The notes under the pieces were generated by a model. That model had not been told where the DNA came from. It saw nothing but the letters and a program-made list of their open reading frames with translations, and did not search any database. A stretch of 64,000 nucleotides of DNA from Branchinecta lynchi (taxonomy: Eukaryota > Arthropoda > Branchiopoda > Anostraca > Branchinectidae). The position numbers and the translations under genes were made by a program. Where the stretch lies: positions 2,790,230 to 2,854,229 of the forward strand of contig JAKZAP010000012.1 in the NCBI GenBank assembly GCA_023053575.1, given 5' to 3'. This document shows, piece by piece, positions 7,801 through 16,879 of the stretch (position 1 is its first letter; each line of letters begins with the position of its first letter).

Positions 7801-8957
7801 ATTCTTTCCGGATGATCCTTAGCTGGATGTAGATTTGCTAAGATAGACCAAAGGAAACATTTCTGGTCGTTATTTTCAATATTCAAGCAAGCTCTTTTAT
7901 TTTTTACGAAATCTGGCAGTATTTTAAACGTTCCTCCCATGTAAGATTCTATTCGTGTCATCCTATAATCAATTCCTTCATACCGACTAAATTGTAGCCC
8001 AGATCGAGGGGTATTACTTAAAGAACTCAGTCTCTTGTTATTATCATCCAAATGACTATGAGTAAGAATGCTATTTTTATTTAAAATCCAAGAAGTACTG
8101 TTGTAATATACTACTACTTCTTCATCATTCTCCTGTCGATGGAAAATAACGCGAGTTACAAACTGAACTCTATATTGATTTATTTCGTTCATTCGCCGCT
8201 GTATATCTGCGAAAGTAAAAGCAATAAGAGTATGCTCATCAACTCCATTACCTTGAACTGAAACGTTTACAGTGAATATATTCTCACTTTCGCTAAAAAT
8301 AGTAGGCTGCTGTTCTTCTTCCGTTCTAAATACATGATCAGGAATTAATTTTTCTTCTTTAATTTTTTTCTTATTTATGAAGAGAGTTGATAAATCGATT
8401 ACTTTCTGTCTACTGTTATCACGTCTTTCTGTTTGATCTCTTATGATATCTCTATTTTTCTGTACGGAATCTTTATGTTTGGTAATAATATTATTATAGT
8501 ATTCTTCAACTCTTTTTAGTACTTCTCCTCGGTTTCCGCGAGTTGATAGGTTCTTGTTTTTCAGAAATTTCTTTAATTCGATTGTCTCCTTTTCTTTGTT
8601 ATCATTGTATTCTTGTTTTAGTTTTGTAATGGTGATATTATTTTCTTTTATCTCATCTTCCAGAATGGTTCGTAATCTCGGTTCTGGTTTGTAGTCGGAT
8701 GGTCTGTTCTTATTATGAGTTCTTTCGTTTCTGCGTTCAATTTTAATTTTATCTTCAGCTATCAAAATATACTTATTAAGATGGTTTATTATATTATTTG
8801 TTATTTCATGTTTCTTAGCTCCATTTGTTTTGATTTTATTAATTTTCGCATAAGTCCGCAGTTCATTATATGTGTATAGCGATAATCTTTGTATAACCGC
8901 TTTGTTGTTTGATATAACCTTTTTACAAAGCTGAATAACCTCTGCAGTATTCATCAT
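4881..8957 (-). CDS. POLB: protein-primed DNA polymerase B of Polinton
   Basis: 1,358 aa polymerase that replicates the element from a protein primer. A SAP/HeH-like helical N-terminus (about 1-65) and coiled coil (65-185) precede a Polinton-specific domain (about 225-465). A C2H2/C2HC finger lies at 484-506. Exo I is DFES (538-541), Exo II NLSKYDSHL (679-687), Exo III YLKSDVLILSD (841-851). Between Exo I and II sits an endonuclease VII-like zinc module: CHIC (633-636), HFDHDHMTG (645-653), Cys663. Palm motif A is DANNLYGWAM (941-950), motif B KLMNNACFG (1098-1106), motif C YMDTDSF (1196-1202). All catalytic residues are present. It starts at ATGATG in CTATTAAATG; the first ATG has the motif. 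Confidence 0.97.
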   Translation of the reverse strand: MMNTAEVIQLCKKVISNNKAVIQRLSLYTYNELRTYAKINKIKTNGAKKHEITNNIINHLNKYILIAEDKIKIERRNERTHNKNRPSDYKPEPRLRTILEDEIKENNITITKLKQEYNDNKEKETIELKKFLKNKNLSTRGNRGEVLKRVEEYYNNIITKHKDSVQKNRDIIRDQTERRDNSRQKVIDLSTLFINKKKIKEEKLIPDHVFRTEEEQQPTIFSESENIFTVNVSVQGNGVDEHTLIAFTFADIQRRMNEINQYRVQFVTRVIFHRQENDEEVVVYYNSTSWILNKNSILTHSHLDDNNKRLSSLSNTPRSGLQFSRYEGIDYRMTRIESYMGGTFKILPDFVKNKRACLNIENNDQKCFLWSILANLHPAKDHPERISKYKQYENEFDFEGVTNFPMDTKDIHKFENRYNIKICLFQIEKEKIIRSHILKSTINGKTAKHVINLLYFDNHYVLVKDLSRLVGPQISTRQKKTYLCTFCGRHFTKEEQYEKHESKNNCEDPDIIMPPEGSSIQYKNIAKQMKVPYCIIADFESYNEEYNQVNGKKTIKVAKQKPFAYGFQVCCSFDTNQNKYYDYFGEDAAEHFVKTVTKVSTEIANKYESRQRNHTYTNAEITEKWKNLMNKTCHICTTEITENPHFDHDHMTGEDRGFAHAECNMKYRIPRHIPVVMHNLSKYDSHLFVRELIPDNGIFESAESFISFSKSISIRKTDTEIKYEIRFIDSIRFMASSLDKLSANLAKCDCKVPCNHLRENFKYTSNSFNNDEEFKEIIKKGVYPYEFVDSFDKMNCTNLPSIESFYSRLTGKGIDKSDYKRAVSIWKQFNCKTLLDYTKLYLKSDVLILSDVVENFRNVCIHNYDLDPLHYFSAPGLTWDSFLKHSKVDLPLFSKEDMYTFIEKGIRGGVSQCIKRYAKANNKYTSDYNKHKPSNYLMYLDANNLYGWAMSQNLPASDFQFISIPDDLKERNEYESIEYYNHLKTHIKSVITIKSVRQDVGAIYEVDLEYPKEIHELHKDLPLAPEHFNGKLCTTVLDKTNYVVHHRNLEFYLQKGLILKRVHRILGFTESAYLKGYIDHNTALRTKGTNDFEKDFFKLMNNACFGKTMENVRKRADMEIITDDATREKIIKKPNFKSEIIFSENFSVARMSKEKIKLDKPMYIGFAVLELSKLLMYEFHYDYMKPKYGDKIDLCYMDTDSFIYDIRTEDFYQDIKQDLNERFDTSDYAKDNQYGFPSVNKKVIGMMKDELGGQVMTEFVGLRSKVYAYLKDNQDPSKASKKLKGIKTNIVKDKITIQNYKDVLFGKTENLSITQYNLRSYKHNMFLEEQNKKALDPKDDKRIVTNDKIHTLPLGYKH

Positions 8958-8964
8958 TTAATAG
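8955..8964 (-). promoter_or_regulatory. start-site motif CTATTAAATG
   Basis: Overlaps the first of two ATGs of PolB; the core TTAAATG differs from the structural genes by one base. Confidence 0.5.
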
Positions 8965-9111
8965 GGGAACATTTTTATTAATAAATTTCCCAGTCTGCGT
9001 TTTCTCAGCCGTAAAGAAAAGCACTGGTTTTCCAAATCCTTTACTATGTATTTTCCGACGCCCTTATGGGTTTCGCACATGCTTTACTACTAGTCACGGG
9101 TTTCCTTTATT

Positions 9112-9211
9112 CTTTACTACTCTTGACGAAATCGGCATTTGGTTACTACTCTTAACGAAAATCCGCTTTTGGTTACTACTCTTGACGAAATCGGCATTTG
9201 GTTACTACTCT
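9112..9211. repeat. tandem repeat in divergent promoter region
   Basis: About three and a half copies of a ~29-bp unit built on GGTTACTACTCTTGACGAAA followed by a CGGCATTT-like end. It lies in the 300-bp gap between PolB (leftward) and the membrane protein (rightward), where a shared promoter or replication signal would be expected. The rest of 8,958-9,257 shows no gene. Confidence 0.8.
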
Positions 9212-9250
9212 TTATTTTGTTAGAAATATTTTTCGAAACAATTTTATTAT

Positions 9251-9260
9251 ATTATAAATG
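9251..9260 (+). promoter_or_regulatory. start-site motif ATTATAAATG
   Basis: Overlaps the ATG of the membrane protein on the plus strand; the same motif serves both gene directions. Confidence 0.5.
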
Positions 9261-9677
9261 GAAGAATTAGAAAAGAAAATGTATGTTTACCGTCGCAGTT
9301 ACAAGTACTACAATCGTATAAGTAATAGCTTACTTGTATCCAAATTCCTCTTTTCAGCAGCAGGAATGTCTGCGTTTCTAGTGCTACCGCTAGCTTCTTT
9401 AAGTTTGGGTGCTGTTATCATCGAAATAATTGAAAAGCAATTAAGCATTGCTGATAGAAAAGCAGAATTTAGGACTATTTATGATTTTTATACTGAGTTG
9501 TTGTCAATGTTAAAATGCGGACAGTTAACAATTGAGGAGGTAATTCAGAGAGAAACAGAGATGCGTAAAACCTTTCGATTTTTTCCTCGCGAAAAATACA
9601 TGAAACAAGTCCGTCTGAATGGCTATAAATATTGCAAGAATACATCAATAGTTCAGAAGAATGTTCCACCAGTGTGA
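9258..9677 (+). CDS. small Polinton membrane protein, 139 aa
   Basis: An N-terminal basic/Tyr-rich segment (YRRSYKYYNRISNS, 12-25) precedes a hydrophobic stretch at about 29-58 containing SAAGMSAFLVLPLASLSLGA, long enough for one or two membrane helices. A charged helical C-terminal half follows. Small proteins with this shape recur beside PolB in animal Polintons, but their role is unknown; a membrane or packaging role is inference. It is transcribed divergently from PolB across the repeat at 9,112-9,211 and convergently towards the 9,769 gene. The start matches the element's motif. Confidence 0.65.
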   Translation: MEELEKKMYVYRRSYKYYNRISNSLLVSKFLFSAAGMSAFLVLPLASLSLGAVIIEIIEKQLSIADRKAEFRTIYDFYTELLSMLKCGQLTIEEVIQRETEMRKTFRFFPREKYMKQVRLNGYKYCKNTSIVQKNVPPV

Positions 9678-9768
9678 CTCTTCACACATAACCACCACCT
9701 AGCAACAAAATCTAGCTTATAACTCAATCAATGAAACACCAATTTATTGAGAAAACTTAATTCAACAT

Positions 9769-10545
9769 TTATAGACTCAGATTATCAAAATCAATCAACA
9801 CTTCATCGGATAAGAAAACTTGCGCAGGATGCTCCTTGAGTAATGAAGACAATATCTCATCCTCTTGGATCGCTTTGCGAATAGCTTTTTCATTTTCGAC
9901 GATGCAATAGTACCCTTTCCCACAGAAAGCTATTCCAGGATATTCGCGGACTAATCCATACAACTGAAGATATCTTCTTATTGTTGATTTGCTTTCTCCA
10001 TATTTCTTAAATCGTTCTTCAAGAAAACACTTGTGCAGATTCTCAGGGTTGTCATTGAACAGTTTTTGCATGTACGCATACACTTCACCTTTTTTCGCTT
10101 TTAGTAACACTGATAAATAATCCAAATACACCTCCACTTTATTTAAATCAATAATTAAACGTTCTGCTTGTTCCAAACTGACTCCACATATTTTGCTGCT
10201 CAGCACCTTCTTGATGCTTACGTCCACTTTGAAGTTTCCAAACCTTCGCGAAGCATGTAAATTCGCTTTAATATCGGCTAAAAACTGCACGCTCTTCTCT
10301 TTTTTCTTGTCAACAGAGGAACACGCTGTCGTACGGTCTTCACCTTCGACTTCATCTGAGGCTGTGACTACCTTACTCCACAGCGAAAGGAATGTTTCTT
10401 GCTCCGATTTCTCCAGTTTGAACAACCCATTCATATACTTTTTCGGAATGGTTGCTGTTTTCTTCTGAATACCTTCGCTGTTCATCTGAAAATAAAAATC
10501 TTTTAACGACCTTGATGATTCCTTTACAGAATTTTTGAAGACCAT
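9769..10545 (-). CDS. helical protein with HTH-like C-terminal part, 258 aa
   Basis: Intact ORF starting at the ATG at 10,545 (CAAATGG). This is the only element gene whose start lacks the TAAATG core, so it may be regulated differently. It is mostly helical and charged. At about 185-210 the stretch ESKSTIRRYLQLYGLVREYP resembles a helix-turn-helix seen in cnidarian and Polinton-associated proteins of unknown role, followed by IAFCGKGYY. No enzymatic residues are recognised. DNA binding or regulation is inference. Its 5' end overlaps the first copy of a three-copy direct repeat (10,521-10,720). Confidence 0.55.
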   Translation of the reverse strand: MVFKNSVKESSRSLKDFYFQMNSEGIQKKTATIPKKYMNGLFKLEKSEQETFLSLWSKVVTASDEVEGEDRTTACSSVDKKKEKSVQFLADIKANLHASRRFGNFKVDVSIKKVLSSKICGVSLEQAERLIIDLNKVEVYLDYLSVLLKAKKGEVYAYMQKLFNDNPENLHKCFLEERFKKYGESKSTIRRYLQLYGLVREYPGIAFCGKGYYCIVENEKAIRKAIQEDEILSSLLKEHPAQVFLSDEVLIDFDNLSL

Positions 10546-10720
10546 TTGATTCCTACTTCATCTCGTGTGACACGCTTCGCAACATTATCTGACCCAGATA
10601 ATTCCTTTACAGAATTTCCTACGTCATCTCGTGTGATGCGCTTCGCAACATTATCTAACCCATTAAAAATTCTTTACAGAATTTCCTACGTCATCTCGTG
10701 TGATGCGCTTCGTCATCTGA
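10521..10720. repeat. three-copy degenerate direct repeat over the 10,545 gene start
   Basis: Copies begin with TTACAGAATTT at about 10,524, 10,607 and 10,674 (spacing 83 and 67 bp). Each continues into CATCTCGTGTGAYRCGCTTCG. Related TGACGCATCT words recur at about 10,960 and 11,002. The stretch 10,546-11,081 has no convincing gene. It also holds a palindromic ATATTCGAGAATATTCGAGA near 10,972. Confidence 0.75.
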
Positions 10721-11081
10721 TAACTCGTTTGGTATATTTGATATTTGCGTAATTGTTTGTTTCAGACGAAGCTATTCCTATCTTGCTAGATATCCTTGTT
10801 TTTATCGCTAGAAAACTAAAAAATACTTACATTGGAAATTTTTTCTTTCTTCAACACCTTCTTAATCTCAACTTGTTTACAAATGTCTCCTTAACCAGAT
10901 GCGCGACACTATATATATATTCGCGAATCTTCTCCGCCGAGTCTTGTTATCTGCTGGAGGTGACGCATCTAAATATTCGAGAATATTCGAGAATATTTAG
11001 TGTGACGCATCTCTCACACCACAGGTGTTACGATCTGCCGGTAATTAGGAGCTTTGGATTTTTATTTAATAAAATCATCCC

Positions 11082-11091
11082 CTAATAAATG
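11082..11091 (+). promoter_or_regulatory. start-site motif CTAATAAATG
   Basis: Overlaps the ATG of the 11,089 gene; identical ten bases to three minus-strand genes and also preceded by CCC. Confidence 0.55.
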
Positions 11092-11397
11092 GAGTCCACA
11101 AAGGAAGTCTTGAATACAATCAGAATGAATAAATACAATGAGACAATCAGGAAAGAAGAACTAGTTCTAGGATTGAAATATACTATTGTTAAAATGAGAA
11201 TTGCTAAGACAAAATATGGTGATAAGTTGGTTGTCGTTATTAATCATAATGACAAACCCTGTGATTTGTTTATAACTCAGAAATATAATGCTATTGCTAA
11301 CGAATTACTTTTAAAGAAAAATCTAGTTTTGCAACCAATTGTACGCGAAAACAAGAACAAAGAAACATATGTGGATTTAGAACTGTTTACTCAGTAA
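11089..11397 (+). CDS. small Polinton beta-rich (OB-like?) protein, 102 aa
   Basis: Intact ORF with a perfect start motif. The segment LGLKYTIVKMRIAKTKYGDK (28-47), then LVVVINHNDKPCDLFI, has the strand-turn-strand pattern (T-K-Y-G-x-x-V-V-V) of short proteins found near the terminus of invertebrate Polintons. These could be OB-fold, single-strand DNA-binding proteins, which would suit protein-primed replication. That role is inference from pattern only. It is the outermost gene on this side; from its stop to about 11,585 the DNA is AT-rich and shows no gene. Confidence 0.65.
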   Translation: MESTKEVLNTIRMNKYNETIRKEELVLGLKYTIVKMRIAKTKYGDKLVVVINHNDKPCDLFITQKYNAIANELLLKKNLVLQPIVRENKNKETYVDLELFTQ

Positions 11398-11584
11398 TAT
11401 TTGAATAAAAAATGAAAAATGTAAAAAAAAAGAAGTAGTAGTATATTGTAGTATTTTATATGTAGTAAAGGGTAATATTCTCATTTCTTGTATCCTTTAT
11501 TTTAGAAGTAAGAAAATAAAAATGTTCTTAAAAAGGGGGATAATTTGGTAAAAAGGATGTTAAAATTTAAGAAATTGATGTTAA

Positions 11585-12795
11585 AATGGGGTTTTGAAAT
11601 TGGGGGGAGGGTGGAGTGGGAGCGGCGATTATATACTACTAATGGGTGATCGGATCTTAATGAAACTTGATACCTGGGAAGACCTCGTGTCTCAGATGTC
11701 TCACCTTAAGTCCGGACAGGATCCGGTGAATCTGAGGTGGAGTCGGAGGGGGAGCCGGAAATCGTGTGAAACTCTTGGAGTGGAGCGATCGGGACGAAAC
11801 TTGGTGGGAAGAACTAGCACAAGCTCTAGATAAGTATCAGGTCTGGACCGAATTCAGACACTGTGGGGGGAGTTGGATGGGGGTTCCGGGATTCCGGCGA
11901 CCCGTAGTTGATGTACTTCCAGGTGGGCTAGGAAGATAAAACTTGGCAGGCATATAAGAGACCTGACCAGATTAACTTGGAAACAGTCACTTGCCCGATC
12001 CTACTGTCGTGGGGGGAGGGGGAGACAGCGGAATCCGGAAAATAGTGACATGCGTAACTTTCAATCGGGTTACCGGATCTTAATGAAACTTGACATCTTG
12101 AAAGAACTCATGTCTCAGATGTCCCGTTTCAAGTGCGGACCGGATCCGATGAACTGGGGGGGGGGGGGTGGAGGGGAGAACCGAAAATCTTGTGATACGC
12201 ACAGAGTGGAGCGATCAGGATGAAACTTGATGGGAAGTACAGGCACAAGTCCTACGTACATCAGTGACAGAATCGGACCGGATTCGGGTACAAAGGGGTG
12301 GGATGTACGGGGGGTGTCCGGAATTCCGGTGATCGTGAGTTAAGGTACTCCCAGATGTGGTAGGACGATAAAACTTTGCTGGAGCATTAGAAACTTGACA
12401 TAATTGGGTTAGACATTGTCACCTTCTCCAATCCGACCATTCCTTAAAGAACTCATCTTAACCGCAAAATATAAGAAATACTTTTAAGTAAAATTTACTT
12501 TCTCAAGATCGCCATGAGTACATGAACCTTTTAGCCTCAAGGGTTTTGCTTAGAAATTAATTTTTAGCACCCTTAAAGTATGCATCTTAGTCAAAAAGTG
12601 AAAGAAAAAAAATTTGACCATCACTTCCATCCTTTTTGTTTTCCTTCTTGTTTTCTTTTGCTTTCTGTCTCCTATTTTTATATTTAAAGTGAAACCATAG
12701 GTTGAATTTTCAGCCCCCTTCATTTTTTCTTGTTGGAGTATTTCTTACTACATATGCTTGCAAGTGCCATATGAGCTTACAGCTCTTGTTGCAGA
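11585..12795 (-). repeat. G/C-tract repeat family, copy A
   Basis: Copy in inverse orientation relative to 54,636-56,262, with G-rich strand on top. It shows TTAATGAAACTTGATA, GGATCCGGTGA, GGGGGGAGTTGGAGG-like tracts and ATTCCGGTGATCGTGAGTTA in the family order. Its outer end shares the terminal word AGTGCCATATGAGCT at about 12,768 and the inner word TTTGACCATCACTTCCATC with copy G. No long ORF is conserved. Confidence 0.85.
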
Positions 12796-13019
12796 TACCA
12801 TGGTATCTGATACCAGGGTCTAAAGGTGTTTTCGCAGTTATCCTGGTAATAAAGTATGTCAAATTGGCCAGAAATTTTTTTAGCACTTAATGATGTAACA
12901 GGATCTCAGTTTTTCTTGTGCATCCGTGTATCAGATGCCACGATAACTGCAAAAAGTATTAATTGCAGATCCAGTTACCATGGCAACAGATACAATAGTA
13001 TCTGCAAAAACGCAACCAA
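12786..13019. mobile_element. MITE with GATACCATGGTATC-type inverted ends
   Basis: Bounded by TTGCAGATACCATGGTATC on the left and GATACAATAGTATCTGCAAA on the right, with AACGCAACC beyond, and an interior containing ACGATAACTGCAAAAA. A second copy lies at 62,360-62,740 in the other orientation. Non-autonomous; family unknown. Confidence 0.6.
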
Positions 13020-13037
13020 TCTATCGACGACCCTTAC

Positions 13038-13187
13038 CTATACATTTTTGGCCCTCCAGTTGGAAACCGGGTTTGCAAGTACAAATACCAGTTTTGGGAT
13101 CACAGGTTCCAGCGCCTGCTACTCCACACTTCAGATCTGCATTAGGACATAAGTTCTCACCAGTGGCAATGAATATGTTATCGAAGC
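13038..13187 (-). CDS. host gene exon 5: EGF-like domain
   Basis: A 150-nt symmetric phase 1-1 exon. On the minus strand a pyrimidine-rich acceptor (CCCCTCTTGTTTCTTTTAG) precedes it and the donor GTAAGG follows. It encodes one EGF-like module with six cysteines spaced C-x6-C-x7-C-x6-C-x-C-x10-C, including DPKTGICTCKPGF. Phase-1 symmetric exons are the rule for extracellular EGF modules. The preceding exon at 13,922 ends in phase 1, so they join in frame. The product is predicted extracellular. The next exon to the left was not found; the Polinton starts about 1.5 kb further on. Confidence 0.82.
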
Positions 13188-13921
13188 CTAAAAGAAACAA
13201 GAGGGGAAGATATGAGTCTAGGTCTTCTAGGAGCAATTCTTCATAAACGCAATAATGAAAGCGATACTAGTAAACCAATAAAACTCGCTGAATAATTGAT
13301 GTTAGAGTTTAAGCTCAACTCCAAAATGAACGAATCTTCACATGCCGGAATGGGAAGCAATGAAAGAAATCAGTATTAGATAGTCTAATAAAGGTGCAAA
13401 GACAAAAAAAAAATCAGCAAAACTCAAACCGATAAGAAAAACTAATTTTGAGGTCTGCAATGAGTGAGGCGAGACAAACAGATATACAGTAGTTTCACTC
13501 TTCTTTATCATAAGTAGTTTAAAGCACAATCAGGCTCCGGCATATTTTAGAAATCAATGAAAAAAGTTGTTTTACTAGCCTATAAGCTACCAATAGAATG
13601 GGAAATGGGAAGAAAACAGGAACGGGAAATAAAATGCTGAAGCAGGTGATGAAACATCGGCGAGGTACACTTTGGTTAGTTACTTTTTTTCTCTTGCTTC
13701 TAATTTACTAGATTTTAACAGTATTGTAGGAAATATTATGTTTTTGATATTCCTGGTACGATTCCTCTTCCTTTTCGGTAGCAAATTCTCATTTATTCGA
13801 TTTTAGAGATGAGATTCATCCTTCTTGACTAACAGAAATTTACAGACACATTTACAGATCAAGAGTCATCAAACGTCAGGGACAACAAAATTGGTCCCTA
13901 TCCCACCTTCTTTGCACTAAC

Positions 13922-14033
13922 CTGGAATTTTTACTTGATTCAAATCAAACGTCACTCCAGAAGGAAGTCCAGGTAGTGAGTACCCTCCAGCGGTTGGGAC
14001 AAGACTTCTGACAATATTTTTCGCAATTGTTTG
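13922..14033 (-). CDS. host gene exon 4 (probable)
   Basis: 112 nt with acceptor ATCCCCCCAG and donor CCAG|GTTAGT. Only one frame is open through the donor. It encodes about 37 residues including LVPTAGGYSLPGLPSGVTFD and ends in phase 1, matching the EGF exon. The Gly-rich, beta-prone end could be the edge of an extracellular domain such as SEA, but this is a guess. An alternative acceptor (AAATTTCAG at about 14,145) opens frames that stop before the donor, so I prefer the shorter exon. Confidence 0.55.
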
Positions 14034-14898
14034 CTGGGGGGATCCCCACCTTCTCTCCTGTCGAAGATGATTTCAACGCCTGAACTTGGCGCCGCAGTGA
14101 GAGTGCATGATGCAACAGCCATCTTAGCGGCTTCACCCTGAAATTTAAATAGCTTTTTGAAAACAGAAAGAGAGAGTTGATCATTTAAGCGCTACTGAAC
14201 CTGGTTGCTATATAAGGTATTTGAATTCCTAACTTGATTTAACGCTGCTATTTTATGTCCTTGCGGGCAAAGTCAGTTTAACAGCTTCTAGAATAATTCT
14301 ACCCCGGTCAAAAGAGTTAAATTTTCAAACTTGCCTGAGAGTGAAGTAGTTCTCCCTACTACAATCTACCAACCACTGTCCACATTTAGCTCCTGTGAGG
14401 ATACAGTTATAATCAAACCAAATTCACTAGCTTTTTAATAAACAAAATGTATTCAGAGACTGTTCTTTTCTGGACACCTTTTGCTCCGCTTGATCTGACC
14501 CAATGTGTGGTGACCTTAACGCATAGGAGCAAAAGAAAAATTAAAAGATTTAAATAAAATAAAAACACACATTCAATTGATATAAATATAACGAATCTAG
14601 TGAGTAACAGAATGTCCAAGCCGTTAGAGAGCTGGTGCTGGAGCCCTTTTTTATATTCTGTGTACTTTTTTGATGGGGTTGTAGCAGGACAAAGTAGTTC
14701 ACTGATAACTCAAGGTTTAAAGTTCGAAGAAAGACGCTAAGAAAAAAGAATAGGGAACTTGTAGTGTGTGGTGTGGATTTCATTTGGTCTTTTGTTTTTA
14801 ATAATTCCCAAAGTGTCCAGATGGCCAAGAACAAATCGGTAGACACTGGTTACGTTTGAATGGCGGCCAGAACATTAACACGTTACACACATTCTACA

Positions 14899-15240
14899 TT
14901 CTCAGCTGGCGTTGTGCCTTATAGATTATGAGACTTGTAAACTTGTCAGAGGAGCTCAAGAGAGTCCTTTTGGCAGACTTAGTTGTATTCAATGGATTTC
15001 GTACAGATACTACTGATTATCTCAACGCCAGCAGCCTGTTCATTTTGGAACGGCGAACCGAACGACGAAAACGAACGCAGCTATTCTCAACTGGCGTTAC
15101 GCTATAGAAATCACGAGACTTGTAAACTTGTCTGAGGAGATTAAGTGAGTCCTTTTGGCAGACTTATTTGTATTCAATAGATATTGTAGGGTTATTACTG
15201 ATTCTCTGAACGCCGGCAACCTTTTCATTTAGTCTCATTC
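14899..15240. repeat. tandem duplication of a ~205-bp unit
   Basis: Two diverged copies, starting at CTCAGCTGGCGTT (about 14,900) and CTCAACTGGCGTT (about 15,096), both with AGACTTGTAAACTTGTC and GAGTCCTTTTGGCAGACTTA. No gene seen. Confidence 0.75.
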
Positions 15241-15574
15241 CGGAGATTGCAGACTAGCTCCATAATATAATGTTTCTGAGTATCAGGTGTCAACTTACAA
15301 CTGATAAACACTTTTTCAAAATTTGTGCAACCAACGCATGAGACGGTTTCAGTTTAAACTGGTTAAGGATGGCGTTTTTCCTTGACAATTCAGATTAACG
15401 ATTCAAAATCCAGATTCTCCAAAATGCATTTCCTCCGAGAATCCAGATTATGAAAAATCGTTTTCTCTGACAAAATGACAACCCGGATTCGTTCTTGGAT
15501 AGTCAATTCGCTATTTTCTCTGATGAGTCAGCTATCTAGAATTATAATCCAGGATTGTCGTGGAGAAATGCCTT

Positions 15575-15980
15575 TAGATAGATAGATAGATATGTTTATT
15601 GATTCAACTCGTAGCGCCGACATGGCACTAAATACGTCGACCATTACATTTAAATACTTGAATAACTGAGTAAAATACTTGAATATATACAATTATTAGA
15701 TAAAGAAAATAAATCACTTAGAATTCACTTGTTTTTTGTTAATCTTCTCAGTAAAATATGGTACAAAGGAATTTGAATACCGGTTTGTGCGACATTTAAC
15801 TGGTACAAGGAGATTTTGATGCCGTGTCCGTCCTGTCACCGGTGCTAGATCGGGCAGAATATCCCTGTGTTTTTCACTGGCAAGGATTGATCGACCAAAA
15901 CGTAAAATTAAGTTTTCCCGGCGGACATGGAGTGGCTCAAGTCTTAATAGGAGGAGGGAAGCTTCGTAACCATTTAGAAC
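15575..15980 (-). mobile_element. LINE 3' end with reverse transcriptase C-terminal fragment
   Basis: On the minus strand about 85 open codons (15,974-15,718) read like the C-terminus of a CR1/Jockey-type RT: LNGYEASLLLLRLEPLHVRR, then FGRSILASEKHRDILP and RYSNSFVPYF. About 120 bases further the strand ends in AATAAACA followed by (TATC)n, a typical LINE tail. No start codon; 5' truncated. Confidence 0.7.
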
Positions 15981-16879
15981 TTAACCTTTAGAACTTAGGG
16001 TAAGCTGGTATCGCCACCGAGCTTTTTTTTATTCCTTTTTTTATTTTATTCGTGGATAGAATCAATAGATGGCTCTCCAATGAATTTCGAGTCTTCCTGT
16101 GTCGCTCTTCCTGTCTCCACTCTCCATTAATTTAGGTTCAGAGTTACCGACATAGATTGCAGACACTTATTGCATATTTATGAAACAACTAGGCCGACGC
16201 ATTAATGGAGAAAACTAAAGCGAAGTTGAGAGTGATAGTTGGTATGGAATGGCGAGCATATATCAGTACTAACGAATCTTTTTTGGGATAGCTAAATGGC
16301 GGGCGAGAAGCGAAATGAAGAAAAAGCGCATTACCAGTTGTTGTTCTTACCCTGATGTCTACGGTACAACTAAAGACAAAACATGTACTTCTAAGTCCAA
16401 GCAGAAAAACTTCAAACATGGATTTAGCATCGGATTCAGCATGTTGTCGGAATCTCTATTCAAAATCTACTTCTTCTTTTCATTTCTGGACCTGACTGGA
16501 TCGCAAGCCTTCTTTTTATCTGCCGTGAAAAAAAGGGGGGTTTAGCATATCTTCTTATCGAACCTATAATCATATCCAGATTAAAATTCAAACTTTACTC
16601 ATTTTTTTTTCCTGATTTCTGATAATCTGAGAAAACTGGATTCAGATATTGATTCAACATTTCCGTTTACAGCGTATATGTGGGATAAACACGCACCACG
16701 CGCACCAAGAAACCCAAAAATGGGAGGGGGATGATAAGTAGGTCAGGGACGTTGAAATATCATAGACAAGTAAAACAAGTATTTGGTGAAGCGGTATATT
16801 TTAAGTTAAATTTGACCCAGTTATATTTGCGGTACTGGATCCGGTTGCGGTCCAGTTGCGTCCACCAGTGCATAGACCT

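Larger units (their letters stand above)
1..11580. mobile_element. Maverick/Polinton element, one end outside window
   Basis: The set of DNA polymerase B, retroviral-type integrase, A32-like packaging ATPase and adenain-like protease in one compact, intron-free 11-kb block defines a Polinton. The left end, with the expected major capsid gene, is outside the window: the first ORF runs off base 1. The right boundary is estimated. The last element gene ends at 11,397, AT-rich DNA follows, and an unrelated repeat family starts near 11,590. I could not match terminal inverted repeats because only one end is visible. All main ORFs are open, so this copy looks young. Confidence 0.93.

Noticed and set aside
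10753..11085. 110-codon plus-strand frame before the 11,089 gene
   Set aside because: Spans repeats and palindromes, odd composition, no start motif.
11400..11585. Polinton right terminal inverted repeat
   Set aside because: Cannot be recognised without the left end; AGTAGTA words alone are not enough.
12150..12170. G-run as a telomere or switch-like signal
   Set aside because: It is one of the regular G-tracts of the repeat family, found in every copy.
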